64,000 nucleotides of DNA from Lachnospiraceae bacterium JLR.KK002 (GCA_036941025.1 JAYMNP010000001.1:1674001-1738000); one strand, 5' to 3'. Shown: positions 20,851-30,779, counted from the first letter of the stretch. Numbers and translations: made by a program. Notes: generated by a model from the sequence alone, not told the origin.

Positions 20851-21194
20851 GGTAATTCCTTTCTCCTGACTTTTCAACAGCTACGCAGACTGTCCGTTTC
20901 CGAACAAAGTGGGCAAACCCACTTCAACTCCCCTGCCCCTCAGTCCTGAGGGGCGCTGGACATCCTGTGGATGTCCGTTTAGCGCGGACCGAAGCGGAGC
21001 GTAGACCTGCGCACTTTGACGCGCCGAGTGCGGATTTGTCCTAAGGGGTACCAGACCTGTCTGGGGGATACCTTAGGACGGTCACGTAGTGACATCTTCT
21101 ATTCGCACGAGTGCGCATAATGGTTTTCTCTTATAGGAAGACACTTTCACGCTTTAGCTTGGCAAGGTCTTGCCTATAAGAGAAACAAATCTGC
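20851..21194. other. Hairpin-rich parE-parC intergenic region
   Basis: No credible reading frame is found in these 344 bp. They hold a series of stem-loops: AAGTGGG/CCCACTT (20907-20924), GCCCCTCAG/CTGAGGGGC (20935-20954), GGACATCC/GGATGTCC (20958-20976), then repeat copy B with a long terminal hairpin. The region may be transcribed as a leader of parC, or may contain terminators and a parC promoter not recognised here. Confidence 0.6.
21028..21183. repeat. Structured interspersed repeat, copy B
   Basis: This is the partner of 5482-5630. Its right end forms a stronger hairpin than copy A: CTCTTATAGG..GAC pairs with GTC..CCTATAAGAG (about 21127-21183). The block TTCTATTCGCACGAGTGCGC is identical in both copies. 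Substitutions in stem arms leave pairing largely possible, which suggests that structure matters. Confidence 0.75.
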
Positions 21195-23117
21195 TTATAC
21201 GTCAAGCTCCGCATCGTGGGCATGTTCATGAATAAATTCCCTCCGTGGCGGAACTTCCGTTCCCATCAGCATTTCCGTTACGTCCGACGCCATCCGGGCG
21301 TCCTCGATTTCCACCCGTTTCAGAATTCTGGTCTCCGGATTCAGCGTGGTTTCCCACAGCTGGTCCGCGTCCATCTCTCCCAGACCTTTATACCGCTGAA
21401 GGGTAAAAGGCCCCTTATGACGTTTTCTGTATTTCTCCAGCGCAACATCATCGTACAGATACTCCTCCGCTCCTCTGGACGGAATGGCTTTGTACAGAGG
21501 GGGCATGGCAATGTAAATATGCCCTTCAAAAATCAGTTCCGGCATAAACCGGTAAAACAGCGTCAGAAGCAGGGTGGAAATATGGGCTCCGTCTACATCC
21601 GCGTCCGCCATGATGATAATCTTGTCGTAACGCAGCCTGGAAATATCGAAATCATTGCCGTAGCCCTCGGAAAATCCGCAGCCAAAAGCATTTATCATGG
21701 TCTTGATTTCCGCATTGGCCAGCACTTTGTCGATACTGGCTTTTTCCACGTTCAGAATCTTGCCCCGGATGGGCAGGATTGCCTGGTAATTCCGGTCTCT
21801 GGCCGTTTTGGCAGAGCCTCCTGCAGAATCTCCCTCCACAATGAAAATCTCGCAGATGGAGGCGTCCCGGCTTTCGCAGTTGGCCAGCTTCCCGTTGGAA
21901 TCAAAGGAAAACTTCTGTTTTGTCAGCAGATTTGTTTTGGCTTTTTCCTCTGTCTTACGGATTTTGGCCGCTTTTTCCGCACAGGCAATGACCTTTTTCA
22001 GGTTTTCCAGATTCTTGTCGAAATAAAGCTGTATTTCTTCCCCGGTTATTTTTCCGGTGACACGGGCCGCGTCCTGGTTGTCCAGCTTTGTCTTGGTCTG
22101 GCCCTCAAACCGGGGACTGGGATGTTTGATGGAAATCACTGCCGTCAGTCCGTTGCGCACGTCCGCTCCGGTAAAGTTGGAATCTTTTTCCTTCAAAATG
22201 CCCAGTTCTCTGGCATAATTGTTAATGACCGTGGTAAAGATGGTCTTGAATCCCGTCAGGTGGGTACCGCCCTCCGCGTTGTAAATATTATTGCAGAAAC
22301 CCAGCACATTTTCATGAAATTCATTAATGTACTGAAAGGCTGCTTCCACCGTAATTCCTTCATTCTCCCCTTTAAAATACACCACCTCATGCACTGCTTC
22401 TGCTTTTCGGTTCAAATCCTTCACAAAGCCGCTGATTCCCTCTTTCTCATGGAATTCCAGATGTTCCGGAGTTTCCCCGCGCCTGTCCTCATAAATAATG
22501 GTCAGTCTGGGATTCAGGTAGGCAGTTTCATGCAGGCGGCTTTTTACATCTTCTTCCCTGAAACGTGTTTTTTCAAAAATTTCCGGATCCGGCAGAAAAT
22601 TGATTCTGGTACCCGTCTTTTTTGTTTTCCCGGTTACCGGCAGCATCCCCTGTTCCAGTTCCAGAACCGGATTGCCCCGCTCATATCTGTCATGATATAT
22701 CTTCCCTCCCAGATATACCTCCAAATCCAGATATGTGGACAATGCATTTACCACGGAAGAACCTACGCCATGCAGGCCGCCGCTGGTCTTATAGGCGTCG
22801 TTGTCAAATTTCCCTCCTGCATGGAGGGTGGTAAATACCAGTCGTGCCGCAGACATGCCTTTTTCATGCATTCCCACGGGAATTCCCCGGCCATTGTCCT
22901 CCACGGTGCAGGAACCGTCCGCCTCCAGCGTTACATATATGGTATCACAGAATCCTGCCAGATGTTCATCCACAGAATTGTCTACAATTTCATAAATCAA
23001 ATGATTCAGACCCTTGCGGGACACACTTCCGATATACATGCCCGGCCTTTTTCTTACCGCTTCCAGTCCCTCCAATACGGTAATATTCCCGGCACCGTAT
23101 TCCTGATTCTTTGCCAT
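21195..23117 (-). CDS. parE: DNA topoisomerase IV subunit B (GyrB-type)
   Basis: The 640-residue protein has a GHKL ATPase domain (RKRPGMYIGS, EIVDNSVDEHLAG, VEDNGRGIPVG, GGLHGVGSSVVNALS), a transducer domain (TLHAGGKF region onwards to about 390) and a TOPRIM domain (VEGDSAGGSAKTARDR, IIMADADVDGAHI) ending with QRYKGLGEMDADQLWETT. It is the ATPase subunit partner of ParC downstream. A GyrB identity cannot be fully excluded without a second locus for comparison. AAGGAAGG lies 8 bp before the ATG. Confidence 0.9.
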   Translation of the reverse strand: MAKNQEYGAGNITVLEGLEAVRKRPGMYIGSVSRKGLNHLIYEIVDNSVDEHLAGFCDTIYVTLEADGSCTVEDNGRGIPVGMHEKGMSAARLVFTTLHAGGKFDNDAYKTSGGLHGVGSSVVNALSTYLDLEVYLGGKIYHDRYERGNPVLELEQGMLPVTGKTKKTGTRINFLPDPEIFEKTRFREEDVKSRLHETAYLNPRLTIIYEDRRGETPEHLEFHEKEGISGFVKDLNRKAEAVHEVVYFKGENEGITVEAAFQYINEFHENVLGFCNNIYNAEGGTHLTGFKTIFTTVINNYARELGILKEKDSNFTGADVRNGLTAVISIKHPSPRFEGQTKTKLDNQDAARVTGKITGEEIQLYFDKNLENLKKVIACAEKAAKIRKTEEKAKTNLLTKQKFSFDSNGKLANCESRDASICEIFIVEGDSAGGSAKTARDRNYQAILPIRGKILNVEKASIDKVLANAEIKTMINAFGCGFSEGYGNDFDISRLRYDKIIIMADADVDGAHISTLLLTLFYRFMPELIFEGHIYIAMPPLYKAIPSRGAEEYLYDDVALEKYRKRHKGPFTLQRYKGLGEMDADQLWETTLNPETRILKRVEIEDARMASDVTEMLMGTEVPPRREFIHEHAHDAELDV

Positions 23118-23180
23118 TTTGTTTTCCTTCCTTACTTTATTTCAAAATTTTGATACACATGTTCTGTTTTTAACCTGATT

Positions 23181-23209
23181 ATTGTACCATAACTTTCTTC
23201 CATTTGCAA
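23181..23209 (-). promoter_or_regulatory. Candidate sigma-A promoter for parE
   Basis: On the minus strand TTGCAA (23209-23204), 17 bp, TACAAT (23186-23181), 64 bp upstream of the parE ATG. Confidence 0.6.
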
Positions 23210-23227
23210 AGTTTTCCGGTGTATGTT

Positions 23228-24004
23228 TCAAACCCATGGTAACAGGTCAGCCCGCAGTGCCCCACAGGAACTGTACCGATCCTTTGGCCGGAAACGGGTA
23301 CATTTCCGGACAATTCGGGCCAGCTTCCGGGGCAGTCTGCGGTTCCAGCGGCGGATGGAATACTGCCCGCAGGGAAACCGGCAGGGGTCTTTTCCTGTAA
23401 GCAGATGGTACATGGTGGCTCCCAGACCGTAAATATCCGTTCTGGCGTCCACCGGTTCCCCGGCAAGCTGTTCCGGCGCCGCATAACCTCTGGTTCCCAG
23501 ACTGACCGAATCCTCCTGTCCCGCAAGTTCCAGAGCCGCTCCAAAATCCAGAAGCCGCAGGTTTCCGCCGGACTGCAGCATAATATTGGCCGGCTTTATA
23601 TCCCGGTAAATCACAGGAGGCCGGCAATGATGGAGATAATCCAGCACCAGACACAAATCCTTTGCCCAGGAAACCACCTGCCGCCAGGGCTGAGGTCCCA
23701 GCCGCTCCAGAAGCTGAGCCAGAGTTTCCCCTTCCAGATATTCCATAACAATATAATACTTCTCCCCCTGCTCTGTCACTTCTTCAATTTCCGGAAAATA
23801 AGGATATCGCAGCTTCCGTATCAGCTCTGCTTCCTGATGTTCCATAGTATGTACGGAGACGTTCCGGGGCCTGTCCAGCTCCTTGACGGCCCGGTTCCGG
23901 CATTTCTCCCTGTCATATGCCAGATAAACGCAGGAAGAACCTCCTGTTCCCAGTATCTTTCGTATTTCATATCGGTTTACCAGAATGAATCCCGGTTCCA
24001 GCAT
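23228..24004 (-). CDS. Soluble Hanks-type serine/threonine protein kinase
   Basis: The 258 residues form essentially a bare kinase domain: glycine loop GTGGSSCVYLAY, Lys41 (NRAVKEL), catalytic loop YRDIKPANIML (Asp135, Asn140), DFG at 153-155, and APEQLAGEPVDARTDIYGLG. The catalytic loop has Tyr in place of the usual His of HRD. No membrane segment, PASTA repeat or adjacent PP2C phosphatase is visible, unlike the PrkC type. AGGAGG precedes the ATG. A terminator pair separates it from plsY, so it is its own unit; the parE promoter lies just past its end. Confidence 0.88.
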   Translation of the reverse strand: MLEPGFILVNRYEIRKILGTGGSSCVYLAYDREKCRNRAVKELDRPRNVSVHTMEHQEAELIRKLRYPYFPEIEEVTEQGEKYYIVMEYLEGETLAQLLERLGPQPWRQVVSWAKDLCLVLDYLHHCRPPVIYRDIKPANIMLQSGGNLRLLDFGAALELAGQEDSVSLGTRGYAAPEQLAGEPVDARTDIYGLGATMYHLLTGKDPCRFPCGQYSIRRWNRRLPRKLARIVRKCTRFRPKDRYSSCGALRADLLPWV

Positions 24005-24047
24005 TCCTGTTCCTCCTTAAAAACAAAATAAGGCTGCGCATATGTAC

Positions 24048-24114
24048 TTCTTCTATGGGAAATCCGAAGGCATTTCCCATAGAAGAAAAAAGAATCCCGC
24101 CTGTGCGAGATTCT
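24048..24114 (-). terminator. Two overlapping terminator hairpins after plsY
   Basis: First, on the minus strand, AGAATC..CGC-loop-GCG..GATTCT (24114-24091) runs into six Ts. Next comes a perfect 16-bp stem, TTCTTCTATGGGAAAT, paired across an 8-nt loop (24048-24063 with 24072-24087). They should end the DUF512-der-plsY transcript. Confidence 0.85.
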
Positions 24115-24147
24115 TCGTCTTCATTTATCCTGAGTTCCTGTAAAAAT

Positions 24148-24822
24148 TTATCTGTTTTTGTTCAGGCTGCCCGCATTGCTGATGGAAAATTTATTTTCTG
24201 TTCCGCTCAGCAGACGCTTCACATTGGCCCGGTGGCGCCAGATTGCCAGAATGGTGAAAACCGCGCCCACCACATAGACCTCCGGCAGCAGTTCCGCATC
24301 CACCCACAGATATCCCAGCTGGCCGAACACAATCAGCTGTATATAGAAGCAGACAGATACCAGAATGGAGCCAAGGGACACATATCTTGTCACTGCAACC
24401 GTCACTACAAAAACCAGCAGGCAGAGGATTGCCAGAGGGGGATAAAAAGTAATCAGAAATCCTGCGGTACAGGCAATGCCTTTTCCACCTTTGAATTTCA
24501 TATAAAATGGAAAGTTATGCCCCAGTACGGCTCCAAGGCCCGCATACATTTCCAGAAGATTTACCTGTCCCGGATATTTTTCATGAAACAGAATCCAGGC
24601 CAGCAGCATGGATAAAATCGCCTTGCCCGCATCTCCGAAAAAAGTAATCAGGCCGGCTTTCCATCCCAGCGTCCGCAGAGTGTTGGTAGTTCCCGCATTA
24701 CCGCTGCCATACTCCCTGATATCAATATGCTGCAGTTTTCCGTAAATAAATCCTGTCTGAAACAGACCGAATATATAACCCATAACCAGACAGATTATCC
24801 TGTTTACAACCATTTTATCCAT
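24148..24822 (-). CDS. plsY: Glycerol-3-phosphate acyltransferase PlsY
   Basis: This 224-residue membrane protein has about five hydrophobic segments and the PlsY motifs [22 protein letters not shown] and [19 protein letters not shown]. It transfers acyl groups from acyl-phosphate to glycerol-3-phosphate, the first step of phospholipid synthesis. The frame overlaps the der stop by 8 bp. A second ATG three codons in (24813) has better spacing from AAGGAAGG, so the true start may be 24813. Confidence 0.93.
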   Translation of the reverse strand: MDKMVVNRIICLVMGYIFGLFQTGFIYGKLQHIDIREYGSGNAGTTNTLRTLGWKAGLITFFGDAGKAILSMLLAWILFHEKYPGQVNLLEMYAGLGAVLGHNFPFYMKFKGGKGIACTAGFLITFYPPLAILCLLVFVVTVAVTRYVSLGSILVSVCFYIQLIVFGQLGYLWVDAELLPEVYVVGAVFTILAIWRHRANVKRLLSGTENKFSISNAGSLNKNR

Positions 24823-26137
24823 CCTTCCTTTCCCGAATAATGAATTTTAACGAAGTTCCCTGGAAGCCAAAAGCATCCCGGATGCGGTTTTCCAGATATC
24901 TGGTATAGGAAAAATGCATCAGCTCTTTGTCATTTACAAAAATCACAAAGGTGGGCGGTTTTACCGCAACCTGCGTAATATAAAACAGCTTCAGCCTTTT
25001 GCCCTTATCAGAGGGGGGCTGCTGCATGGCTACTGCTTCCGACATGATCTCATTCAGCACGCCCGTAGCCACCCGCATGGAATTATTCTCCAGCACCACG
25101 TCAATCATCTGAAATAACTTCCGGGTACGCTGTCCTGTTTTGGCCGAAATATAAAGAATTTCCGCATAGGGCATGAAGCTCAGAACTTCCCGGATTCGCT
25201 CCGTATGTTTATAAATGGTTTTATCATCCTTTTCGACAGCGTCCCATTTATTTACCGCAATGATGATACCTTTCCCGCGGTCATGGGCAATACCGGCAAT
25301 CTTGGCGTCCTGCTCGGTCACGCCTTCGGTGGCGTCAATGACAATTACCACCACGTCCGCCCGTTCCACGGCCGTCACCGCACGTATAATACTGAACCGC
25401 TCCAGTTCTTCTTTGATTTTACTCTTTCTTCTGAGGCCTGCCGTATCAATAAACACATATTCCCGGTCCTGCCAGATTACTTCCGTATCTATGGCGTCTC
25501 TGGTGGTTCCCGCAATATCCGACACAATCACCCGTTCCTCTCCCACCAGACGGTTAATCAGAGAAGATTTTCCCACATTGGGCTTGCCCACAATGGCAAC
25601 CCTGGGCCTGTCATCCTCCGCAGCCTCCTGTACGTCTTCCGGAAAATGCTTCAGAATTTCATCCAGCATATCGCCGATTCCCAGTTTGGAAGCGGCTGAA
25701 ACAGGCACCGGATCTCCGATTCCCAGGTTATAAAACTCATAGACGTCCGGCATGAATTTTTCAAAACTGTCCACTTTATTTACCACCAGCACCACCGGTT
25801 TTTGGGACCGCCTGAGCATATCGGCAACTTTGGAATCCGCGTCCACCAGGCCCTGACGCACATCCGTCATAAAAAGAATCACATCCGCCGTATCAATGGC
25901 AATCTGAGCCTGCTCCCGCATTCGGGACAGTATAATATCCTGGCTTTCCGGCTCAATCCCCCCTGTGTCAATCAGGGTAAACTCTGTATTCAGCCATGTG
26001 ACATCCGCATAGATTCTGTCTCTGGTCACGCCCGGCGTATCCTGCACAATGGAAATACGCTTTCCGGCCAGAGCATTGAACAGCGTAGATTTACCCACAT
26101 TGGGCCGTCCTACTACTGCAACTACTGGTTTACTCAT
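24815..26137 (-). CDS. der: Ribosome-assembly GTPase Der (EngA)
   Basis: The 440-residue protein has two tandem GTPase domains, with GRPNVGKST near residue 10 and GKPNVGKSS near 185, G3 motifs DTGG and DTAG, NKVD and NKWD, and a C-terminal KH-like domain (about 350-440). It is essential for 50S subunit maturation. The ATG overlaps the upstream DUF512 stop (ATGA), indicating translational coupling. Confidence 0.97.
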   Translation of the reverse strand: MSKPVVAVVGRPNVGKSTLFNALAGKRISIVQDTPGVTRDRIYADVTWLNTEFTLIDTGGIEPESQDIILSRMREQAQIAIDTADVILFMTDVRQGLVDADSKVADMLRRSQKPVVLVVNKVDSFEKFMPDVYEFYNLGIGDPVPVSAASKLGIGDMLDEILKHFPEDVQEAAEDDRPRVAIVGKPNVGKSSLINRLVGEERVIVSDIAGTTRDAIDTEVIWQDREYVFIDTAGLRRKSKIKEELERFSIIRAVTAVERADVVVIVIDATEGVTEQDAKIAGIAHDRGKGIIIAVNKWDAVEKDDKTIYKHTERIREVLSFMPYAEILYISAKTGQRTRKLFQMIDVVLENNSMRVATGVLNEIMSEAVAMQQPPSDKGKRLKLFYITQVAVKPPTFVIFVNDKELMHFSYTRYLENRIRDAFGFQGTSLKFIIRERKDG

Positions 26138-27480
26138 TTCACTCTCCTAACTTCTCTCATCAAACACGACACCAGCTCCTGTCCGCTTGATTTTACAATA
26201 TCTGTCTCCACTTGTAAAGCATTTTCCAACTGGGACAATGTAACATCGTCCAGAAATATCTCCTCGCCGCTGCGCAGAAGGTTGCAGGGCAAAAGCAGCC
26301 TGTCGCCCATATTTCTGCCTTTTAACTGAGCAATAATATCCTGTCCCGTCAGCAGCCCGGAAACCGTAATCTGCTCTCCGAAGAAATGATTCACAACGGG
26401 AATGACCTGTATCTCTTTTGCCGAACAGACCTGATGAAACGCTTCTGCCAGTTCCTGCAGGGTGGGAGCCGCAAGCACTCCTGTTGCGATGGTGATTTTC
26501 TCTGTTCTGCCCGTCTTTCGGGACTCCGTCAGTCCTTTTCTTCCGGCTTCTGCCAGGGCTTCCGCAAATTCCTGCCGGAGCAGGCGCAGCATTCCCACAC
26601 CGTTTTCCAGCTGCGGATAGCCATCGTAGCTCTCTTCCTGAGGAAGTTCCTGCTCTGCCAGCAGATACCACTCGTCGCTGGCATGGATAAAATGCAGTCC
26701 CTGAGTCTCAAAACATATCTTCTGATAATGATGAATAAGTTCCAGAACCTGCCTGGCGTCCTGTTTTGTAAAAGGCTCCAGGGGATACAGTCCCTCCCGA
26801 TATCTGCTCAGTCCCACCGGAACCACCGATACGCTCTCCATCACCGGCATATATTTCATCAGATCCGTAATGCTTTTCTCCAGTTCCTTTCCGTCATTCA
26901 CGCCTTTGCAGAGGACAATCTGACCATTCATGGGAATTCCGGCCTCATACAGCCAGTCTATTTTCTTTAAGGCTTCTCCTGCAAAACGGTTATTCAGCAT
27001 TTTGCAGCGCAGCTTCGGACTGGTGGTCTGCACCGATATATTGATGGGGCCCAGTTTATAAGCAATAATCCGCTCCAGGTCATGTTCTTTCATATTGGTA
27101 AGGGTCACATAATTCCCCTGAAGAAAAGACAGGCGGGAATCGTCATCCTTAAAATACAGGGTATCACGCATTCCCTCCGGCATCTGGTCAATAAAGCAGA
27201 AAATGCATTTGTTATGGCAGGATTTGTAATCGTCCATCAGACCGTTTTCAAACACAATGCCCAGATCTTCTTCGTATTCCTTTTCGATTTCCAGCTCCCA
27301 TTCTTCTCCGTCTTTCCTGCGGATTACAACGGTAAGATATTCCTCATTGGTGTAATAGTGATAATCAAATACATCTTCTATTTCATGATTATTGACGGAC
27401 ACCAGCACGTCTCCCGGTTCCAGTTCCAGTTCCTCCGCTATGCTGCCCGGCTGAATCTTATATATGATATGCTCTTTCAA
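26134..27480 (-). CDS. DUF512 radical-SAM protein with N-terminal PDZ domain
   Basis: The 448-residue protein has a PDZ-like N-terminus ([22 protein letters not shown], about 1-65), a CxxxCxxC cluster CHNKCIFC near residue 90 typical of a radical-SAM [4Fe-4S] site, and a C-terminal DUF512 region. The biochemical role of the family is not established, but it is regularly found next to der in Clostridia. TTG 27480 is taken as start because AGGAG lies 7 bp upstream and no nearer ATG fits. The gene overlaps der by 4 bp. Confidence 0.85.
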   Translation of the reverse strand: MKEHIIYKIQPGSIAEELELEPGDVLVSVNNHEIEDVFDYHYYTNEEYLTVVIRRKDGEEWELEIEKEYEEDLGIVFENGLMDDYKSCHNKCIFCFIDQMPEGMRDTLYFKDDDSRLSFLQGNYVTLTNMKEHDLERIIAYKLGPINISVQTTSPKLRCKMLNNRFAGEALKKIDWLYEAGIPMNGQIVLCKGVNDGKELEKSITDLMKYMPVMESVSVVPVGLSRYREGLYPLEPFTKQDARQVLELIHHYQKICFETQGLHFIHASDEWYLLAEQELPQEESYDGYPQLENGVGMLRLLRQEFAEALAEAGRKGLTESRKTGRTEKITIATGVLAAPTLQELAEAFHQVCSAKEIQVIPVVNHFFGEQITVSGLLTGQDIIAQLKGRNMGDRLLLPCNLLRSGEEIFLDDVTLSQLENALQVETDIVKSSGQELVSCLMREVRRVK

Positions 27481-27568
27481 AATCGTTCTCCTGTAAGATA
27501 AAGAAAGGAATTACCATTAATTTGCTAACGATAATTCCCATCATTTCCGTATGCAGTATTCAGAAATT

Positions 27569-27679
27569 TTAATCTTCCGTATCTTCATCCACAACTCCGG
27601 CCACTGCCCCGGCCACAGAAGATATCACTGCAACAATCACTGCAACCAGTACCACGCCTCCGATTATAAAAACCATCAT
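27569..27679 (-). CDS. 36-residue single-span membrane peptide
   Basis: On the minus strand the frame reads MMVFIIGGVVLVAVIVAV, then ISSVAGAVAGVVDEDTED and stop. One hydrophobic span of about 25 residues is followed by an acidic tail. A weak GGGA lies just upstream of the first ATG; the second ATG is an alternative. It stands alone between the DUF512 gene and the ABC permease end. I do not recognise the family. The clean hydrophobic-then-acidic layout makes chance less likely, but it remains unproven. Confidence 0.5.
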   Translation of the reverse strand: MMVFIIGGVVLVAVIVAVISSVAGAVAGVVDEDTED

Positions 27680-27766
27680 TTCCCGTCATCTCTTTTCTTC
27701 ATATTTTATAACTGCCCATATTATACCAAAATGCCTGTCCGGTGTAAAGTCCTGTTGTAAAATTTC

Positions 27767-28528
27767 CTACAGCACCTTTCTGTCAAAGCAGACTGTTGCC
27801 AGCACCAGACAGAGCAGAATCATGCATACTGCCGCCGCCAGGCCCCCGGCGTAATCACCGGGAACGTTTACGCCCTGCAGCAGAGACATACCGTCCATGA
27901 GTTTTGCGGGCAGAACATCAGCAAATTTGGGAAACATGCTCAGTATATAAGTTCCCAGAATAACTCCTCCGGTTCCCAGAAGCACCTGGGTGCTGCCGGC
28001 TGCCACAGTTGAGAAAAATATCAGAAATGCAAGCACCCATATTCCGTACAGCCAGATCATGGCCCCGGCAAAAAACAGATGTTCTGCAATCCCGTTATCC
28101 CAGAAATATGCGTTATATCCATACGTAATCCCAAAGCAGAGCCAATACGACACAGTCCACAGGGCAGACACGGACAGCCCTTTCGCCAGCAGGATTTTCC
28201 GGCGGGACAACCCTTTTGTTACCACAGGAATCAGGGTTCCTTTCTGATATTCCCCGGTAAAGCTGCTACTGCAAAACAGAATCACTATCACCATCCCCGC
28301 AGGAATATTTTTATAAAACTGCACCCAGGAATCCATGGCGTCTATGGTCACCTTACTGACTGTCAGCCCCGTATCTGCAAGGGAATCGGAAAGGGTTTCC
28401 ATCAGCCAGGGCGTCATCTTTGCCAATGCCGGATTCATAATCCCAAACAACAGGAAAATCAGAAGCAGTACCAGAAGACGGCCGCTGCGGCATAATTCCA
28501 TCCATTCTTTTTTCAGAAATGCTCTCAT
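27767..28528 (-). CDS. ABC transporter permease (ABC-2 type)
   Basis: The 253-residue protein has about six hydrophobic segments, starting with RAFLKKEWMELCRSGRLLVLLLIFLLFG, typical of ABC-2 permeases. It contains FTGEYQKGTLIPVVTKGLSRRKILLAK, a conserved cytoplasmic signature of this subfamily. The ATG overlaps the ATPase stop (ATGA). With the ATPase it probably exports a peptide or confers bacteriocin or antibiotic tolerance; the substrate is not readable from sequence. Confidence 0.87.
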   Translation of the reverse strand: MRAFLKKEWMELCRSGRLLVLLLIFLLFGIMNPALAKMTPWLMETLSDSLADTGLTVSKVTIDAMDSWVQFYKNIPAGMVIVILFCSSSFTGEYQKGTLIPVVTKGLSRRKILLAKGLSVSALWTVSYWLCFGITYGYNAYFWDNGIAEHLFFAGAMIWLYGIWVLAFLIFFSTVAAGSTQVLLGTGGVILGTYILSMFPKFADVLPAKLMDGMSLLQGVNVPGDYAGGLAAAVCMILLCLVLATVCFDRKVL

Positions 28529-29421
28529 TTTCCCACCACCTCCATAAACAGTTCTTCCAGAGACGTTTCCTGCCGCTCGATTCGCAGAACGGATATGTTC
28601 TGGTCTGCAAGAAAATGCAGGATTTGGGGCAGATGTTTTTCATCCTCCAGCAGGACATTCCTTTTGCCTGTGGATTTCAGATAAGGAAATACGGACAAAA
28701 GTCTCCGGGTATCTTCCGGCTGTTCCGGTTCCAGTTCCATTGCCGCTGCTTTCCTGGCTGTCCGCAATTCCTCAATGGTCCCCTTAAGGACGATTTTTCC
28801 ATCGTGCAGAAATGCGGCTTCATCACAGATATGCTCCACATCTGACAGAATATGAGTGGAAAACACCACCGTTGTCTGCTCCTTTGCATCTGTCAGAATA
28901 TCCAGCAATTCCCTGCGTCCCGCCGGGTCCAGCGCAGAGGTGGGCTCATCGCAGATTAAGAGCCCGGGACGCCCGAACAGAGCCTGCGCCACGCCCAGCC
29001 GCTGCTTCATACCTCTGGAAAATCCTCTGATTCGGCGGTTTTCATGTTCCAGTCCCACCAGACAGAGCAATTCCTCACTGCGGGCTCTTATCTCCTTTGA
29101 AGACATACCGGAAATCTCCCCGCAAAACCGCAGATATTCAAAAGGGGTCATACAGGAATAAAATTCCGGCACATCCGGCAGATATCCCACAAACCGGTTG
29201 GTGGGTGTATTTCCATAGCGGACTGACATTCCATTTACGGTTATTTCTCCTCCGTCACCGGCAAGCAGGCCCAGAATCAGTTTCATGGCGGTGGTTTTTC
29301 CTGCGCCGTTTTTTCCCACAAAACCAAACACCGTGTGCTCCGGCACAGAAAAGGTAACATCCTTAAGCACCTGTTTTTCTCCAAATCTTTTTGCCACATG
29401 GGAAAGGGTCAGCATATCCAT
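28525..29421 (-). CDS. ABC transporter ATP-binding protein
   Basis: The 298-residue protein has Walker A GKNGAGKTT, signature FSRGMKQRLGVAQAL, Walker B LLICDEPTSALDP and the switch His in STHIL. The C-terminal ~80 residues (from about 215) are the usual accessory tail of ABC-2 ATPases. AAAGGAGG stands 8 bp before the ATG, and the start abuts the stop of the preceding small gene with no gap. It works with the permease at 27767-28528. Confidence 0.93.
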   Translation of the reverse strand: MDMLTLSHVAKRFGEKQVLKDVTFSVPEHTVFGFVGKNGAGKTTAMKLILGLLAGDGGEITVNGMSVRYGNTPTNRFVGYLPDVPEFYSCMTPFEYLRFCGEISGMSSKEIRARSEELLCLVGLEHENRRIRGFSRGMKQRLGVAQALFGRPGLLICDEPTSALDPAGRRELLDILTDAKEQTTVVFSTHILSDVEHICDEAAFLHDGKIVLKGTIEELRTARKAAAMELEPEQPEDTRRLLSVFPYLKSTGKRNVLLEDEKHLPQILHFLADQNISVLRIERQETSLEELFMEVVGK

Positions 29422-29625
29422 TTAAGCATCCTCCTTTCCCAGCAGAAAGTACAGAACAGGCCCTATAAATTCCATTCCAATCAGCACAACTGCAATCCAC
29501 AGCCCCCTGCTGCCCCGTTTATATGTCTTATGAGTCAGAATATGATAAAGGGTAACCCCAAGCAATACAAACTCAACGATTATCAGGGGAATCAGAAAAG
29601 GCAGAAATTCCTTTACGTCAGGCAT
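29422..29625 (-). CDS. Small PLDc_N-type membrane protein
   Basis: The 67-residue protein has two hydrophobic spans (LPFLIPLIIVEFVLLGVTLYHI and LWIAVVLIGMEFIGPVLYFLLG) around HKTYKRGSRG, the pattern of the phospholipase-D-nuclease N-terminal domain seen beside ABC exporters. ATG 29625 is preferred to a GTG three codons earlier because GGGAGG lies 8 bp upstream. It overlaps the end of the XRE gene by 8 bp. It probably assists the transporter or immunity function. Confidence 0.8.
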   Translation of the reverse strand: MPDVKEFLPFLIPLIIVEFVLLGVTLYHILTHKTYKRGSRGLWIAVVLIGMEFIGPVLYFLLGKEDA

Positions 29626-30748
29626 TCGTTTCACCTCCCTCCGTCAGTCTGCGGAGCAGATAATGAAATTCATCCTTATCCTTTATCCTGCCAAAAGCCG
29701 GATGGGACAGAGCTTCCCCAAGGCTTTTCTTAATAAAACTTTTGTCCCTGGGCGCCATGTTTCCAAGGGGCTGTTGGTCTATCCATGCATCCAGCAAATC
29801 AAAATAATCGTCGCCGTGAAGTTCTATCCGTTCTGCCTGTAAAAGTCTGTTCACACATGTTTCAAACAGGCGGAGAGCTTCCAGCGTCTCTTTATCTTTC
29901 CCGTTCATCCCGAAGACTACCGCAGACTGGTAATGAAACTGCGCCGCCAGATTGGGGTTCAGCTCCTCCAGATGATACAGCTCCAGAATCCCCTTCACAC
30001 GCCGAATCGTTTCCTCACACTGTTCCAGATTATGTTCATTCAGCGAAAGGGAAAGAACGGCATCGCCGGTCAGATTTACCAGATCCAGATAATATTTTGC
30101 CTGAGCGTAGCTTCTGGCCTTTTCATGTTCTCCGGACATCTGATAAGCCTGCACCAGCAGAGTTCCGTTCTGCCCTGCAAGGCGGCCGGGGTCTGCAGAG
30201 GGTTCCAGCGCCTCAACGGCTTCCACCGCTTTTCCAAGCTGAAGATTCAGCCCTGCTTTTAATACCAGCGCATCGCTGCAAAGGCCCACATCACCGGAAT
30301 TTTCCATAATCCGGTCGCACCATCCCGCAGCCTCCTGCAAAATCCGGCTCTGTTCTTCTTTTGTTTCTGCCAGCATATAATGATTCCAGTACAGAACGGA
30401 AAGCTGCAGCAAAAGAGGATAGCAGGCATAATATCTGTGGGCAAGGGACCTGGTTTTCTCCAGCGCTTCCCGAAAAGGAAGGGCTGCAAAATCTCCGGAA
30501 AGCTGCCCGTACTGATACCGTATCTGTTCGCCGGAAAGCTGCGCTTCATATCCAATCAGCTCATCCACCGTCACATCGAAAAAAGCCGCCAGCCGGGGCA
30601 GAAGCAGAATATCCGGCGTATTAATGCCTTTTTCCCATTTGGAGACAGAGCCTTTGGTCACTCCCATAAAATCCGCCAGTTCCTCCTGAGTCAGCTTCTT
30701 TTCATGGCGGAGCCGGATAATATTATCCGATAAATTGAGTTTATTCAC
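29618..30748 (-). CDS. XRE-family regulator with TPR-like C-terminal region
   Basis: The 376-residue protein has an N-terminal helix-turn-helix (IRLRHEKKLTQEELADFMGVTKGSVSKWEKG) and a long helical C-terminus resembling tetratricopeptide repeats, as in peptide-sensing RRNPP-type or ABC-associated regulators. The GTG start has AGGAGG 8 bp upstream. As first gene of an XRE-PLDc_N-ABC operon it probably controls that operon. Confidence 0.85.
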   Translation of the reverse strand: MNKLNLSDNIIRLRHEKKLTQEELADFMGVTKGSVSKWEKGINTPDILLLPRLAAFFDVTVDELIGYEAQLSGEQIRYQYGQLSGDFAALPFREALEKTRSLAHRYYACYPLLLQLSVLYWNHYMLAETKEEQSRILQEAAGWCDRIMENSGDVGLCSDALVLKAGLNLQLGKAVEAVEALEPSADPGRLAGQNGTLLVQAYQMSGEHEKARSYAQAKYYLDLVNLTGDAVLSLSLNEHNLEQCEETIRRVKGILELYHLEELNPNLAAQFHYQSAVVFGMNGKDKETLEALRLFETCVNRLLQAERIELHGDDYFDLLDAWIDQQPLGNMAPRDKSFIKKSLGEALSHPAFGRIKDKDEFHYLLRRLTEGGETNA

Positions 30749-30779
30749 AGATGTGTCCTCCTGTCGTTTGATTTTCTAT

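Noticed and set aside
21216..23153. 645-codon plus-strand frame opposite parE
   Set aside because: It mirrors the conserved ParE coding sequence on the other strand; no ribosome site or domain.
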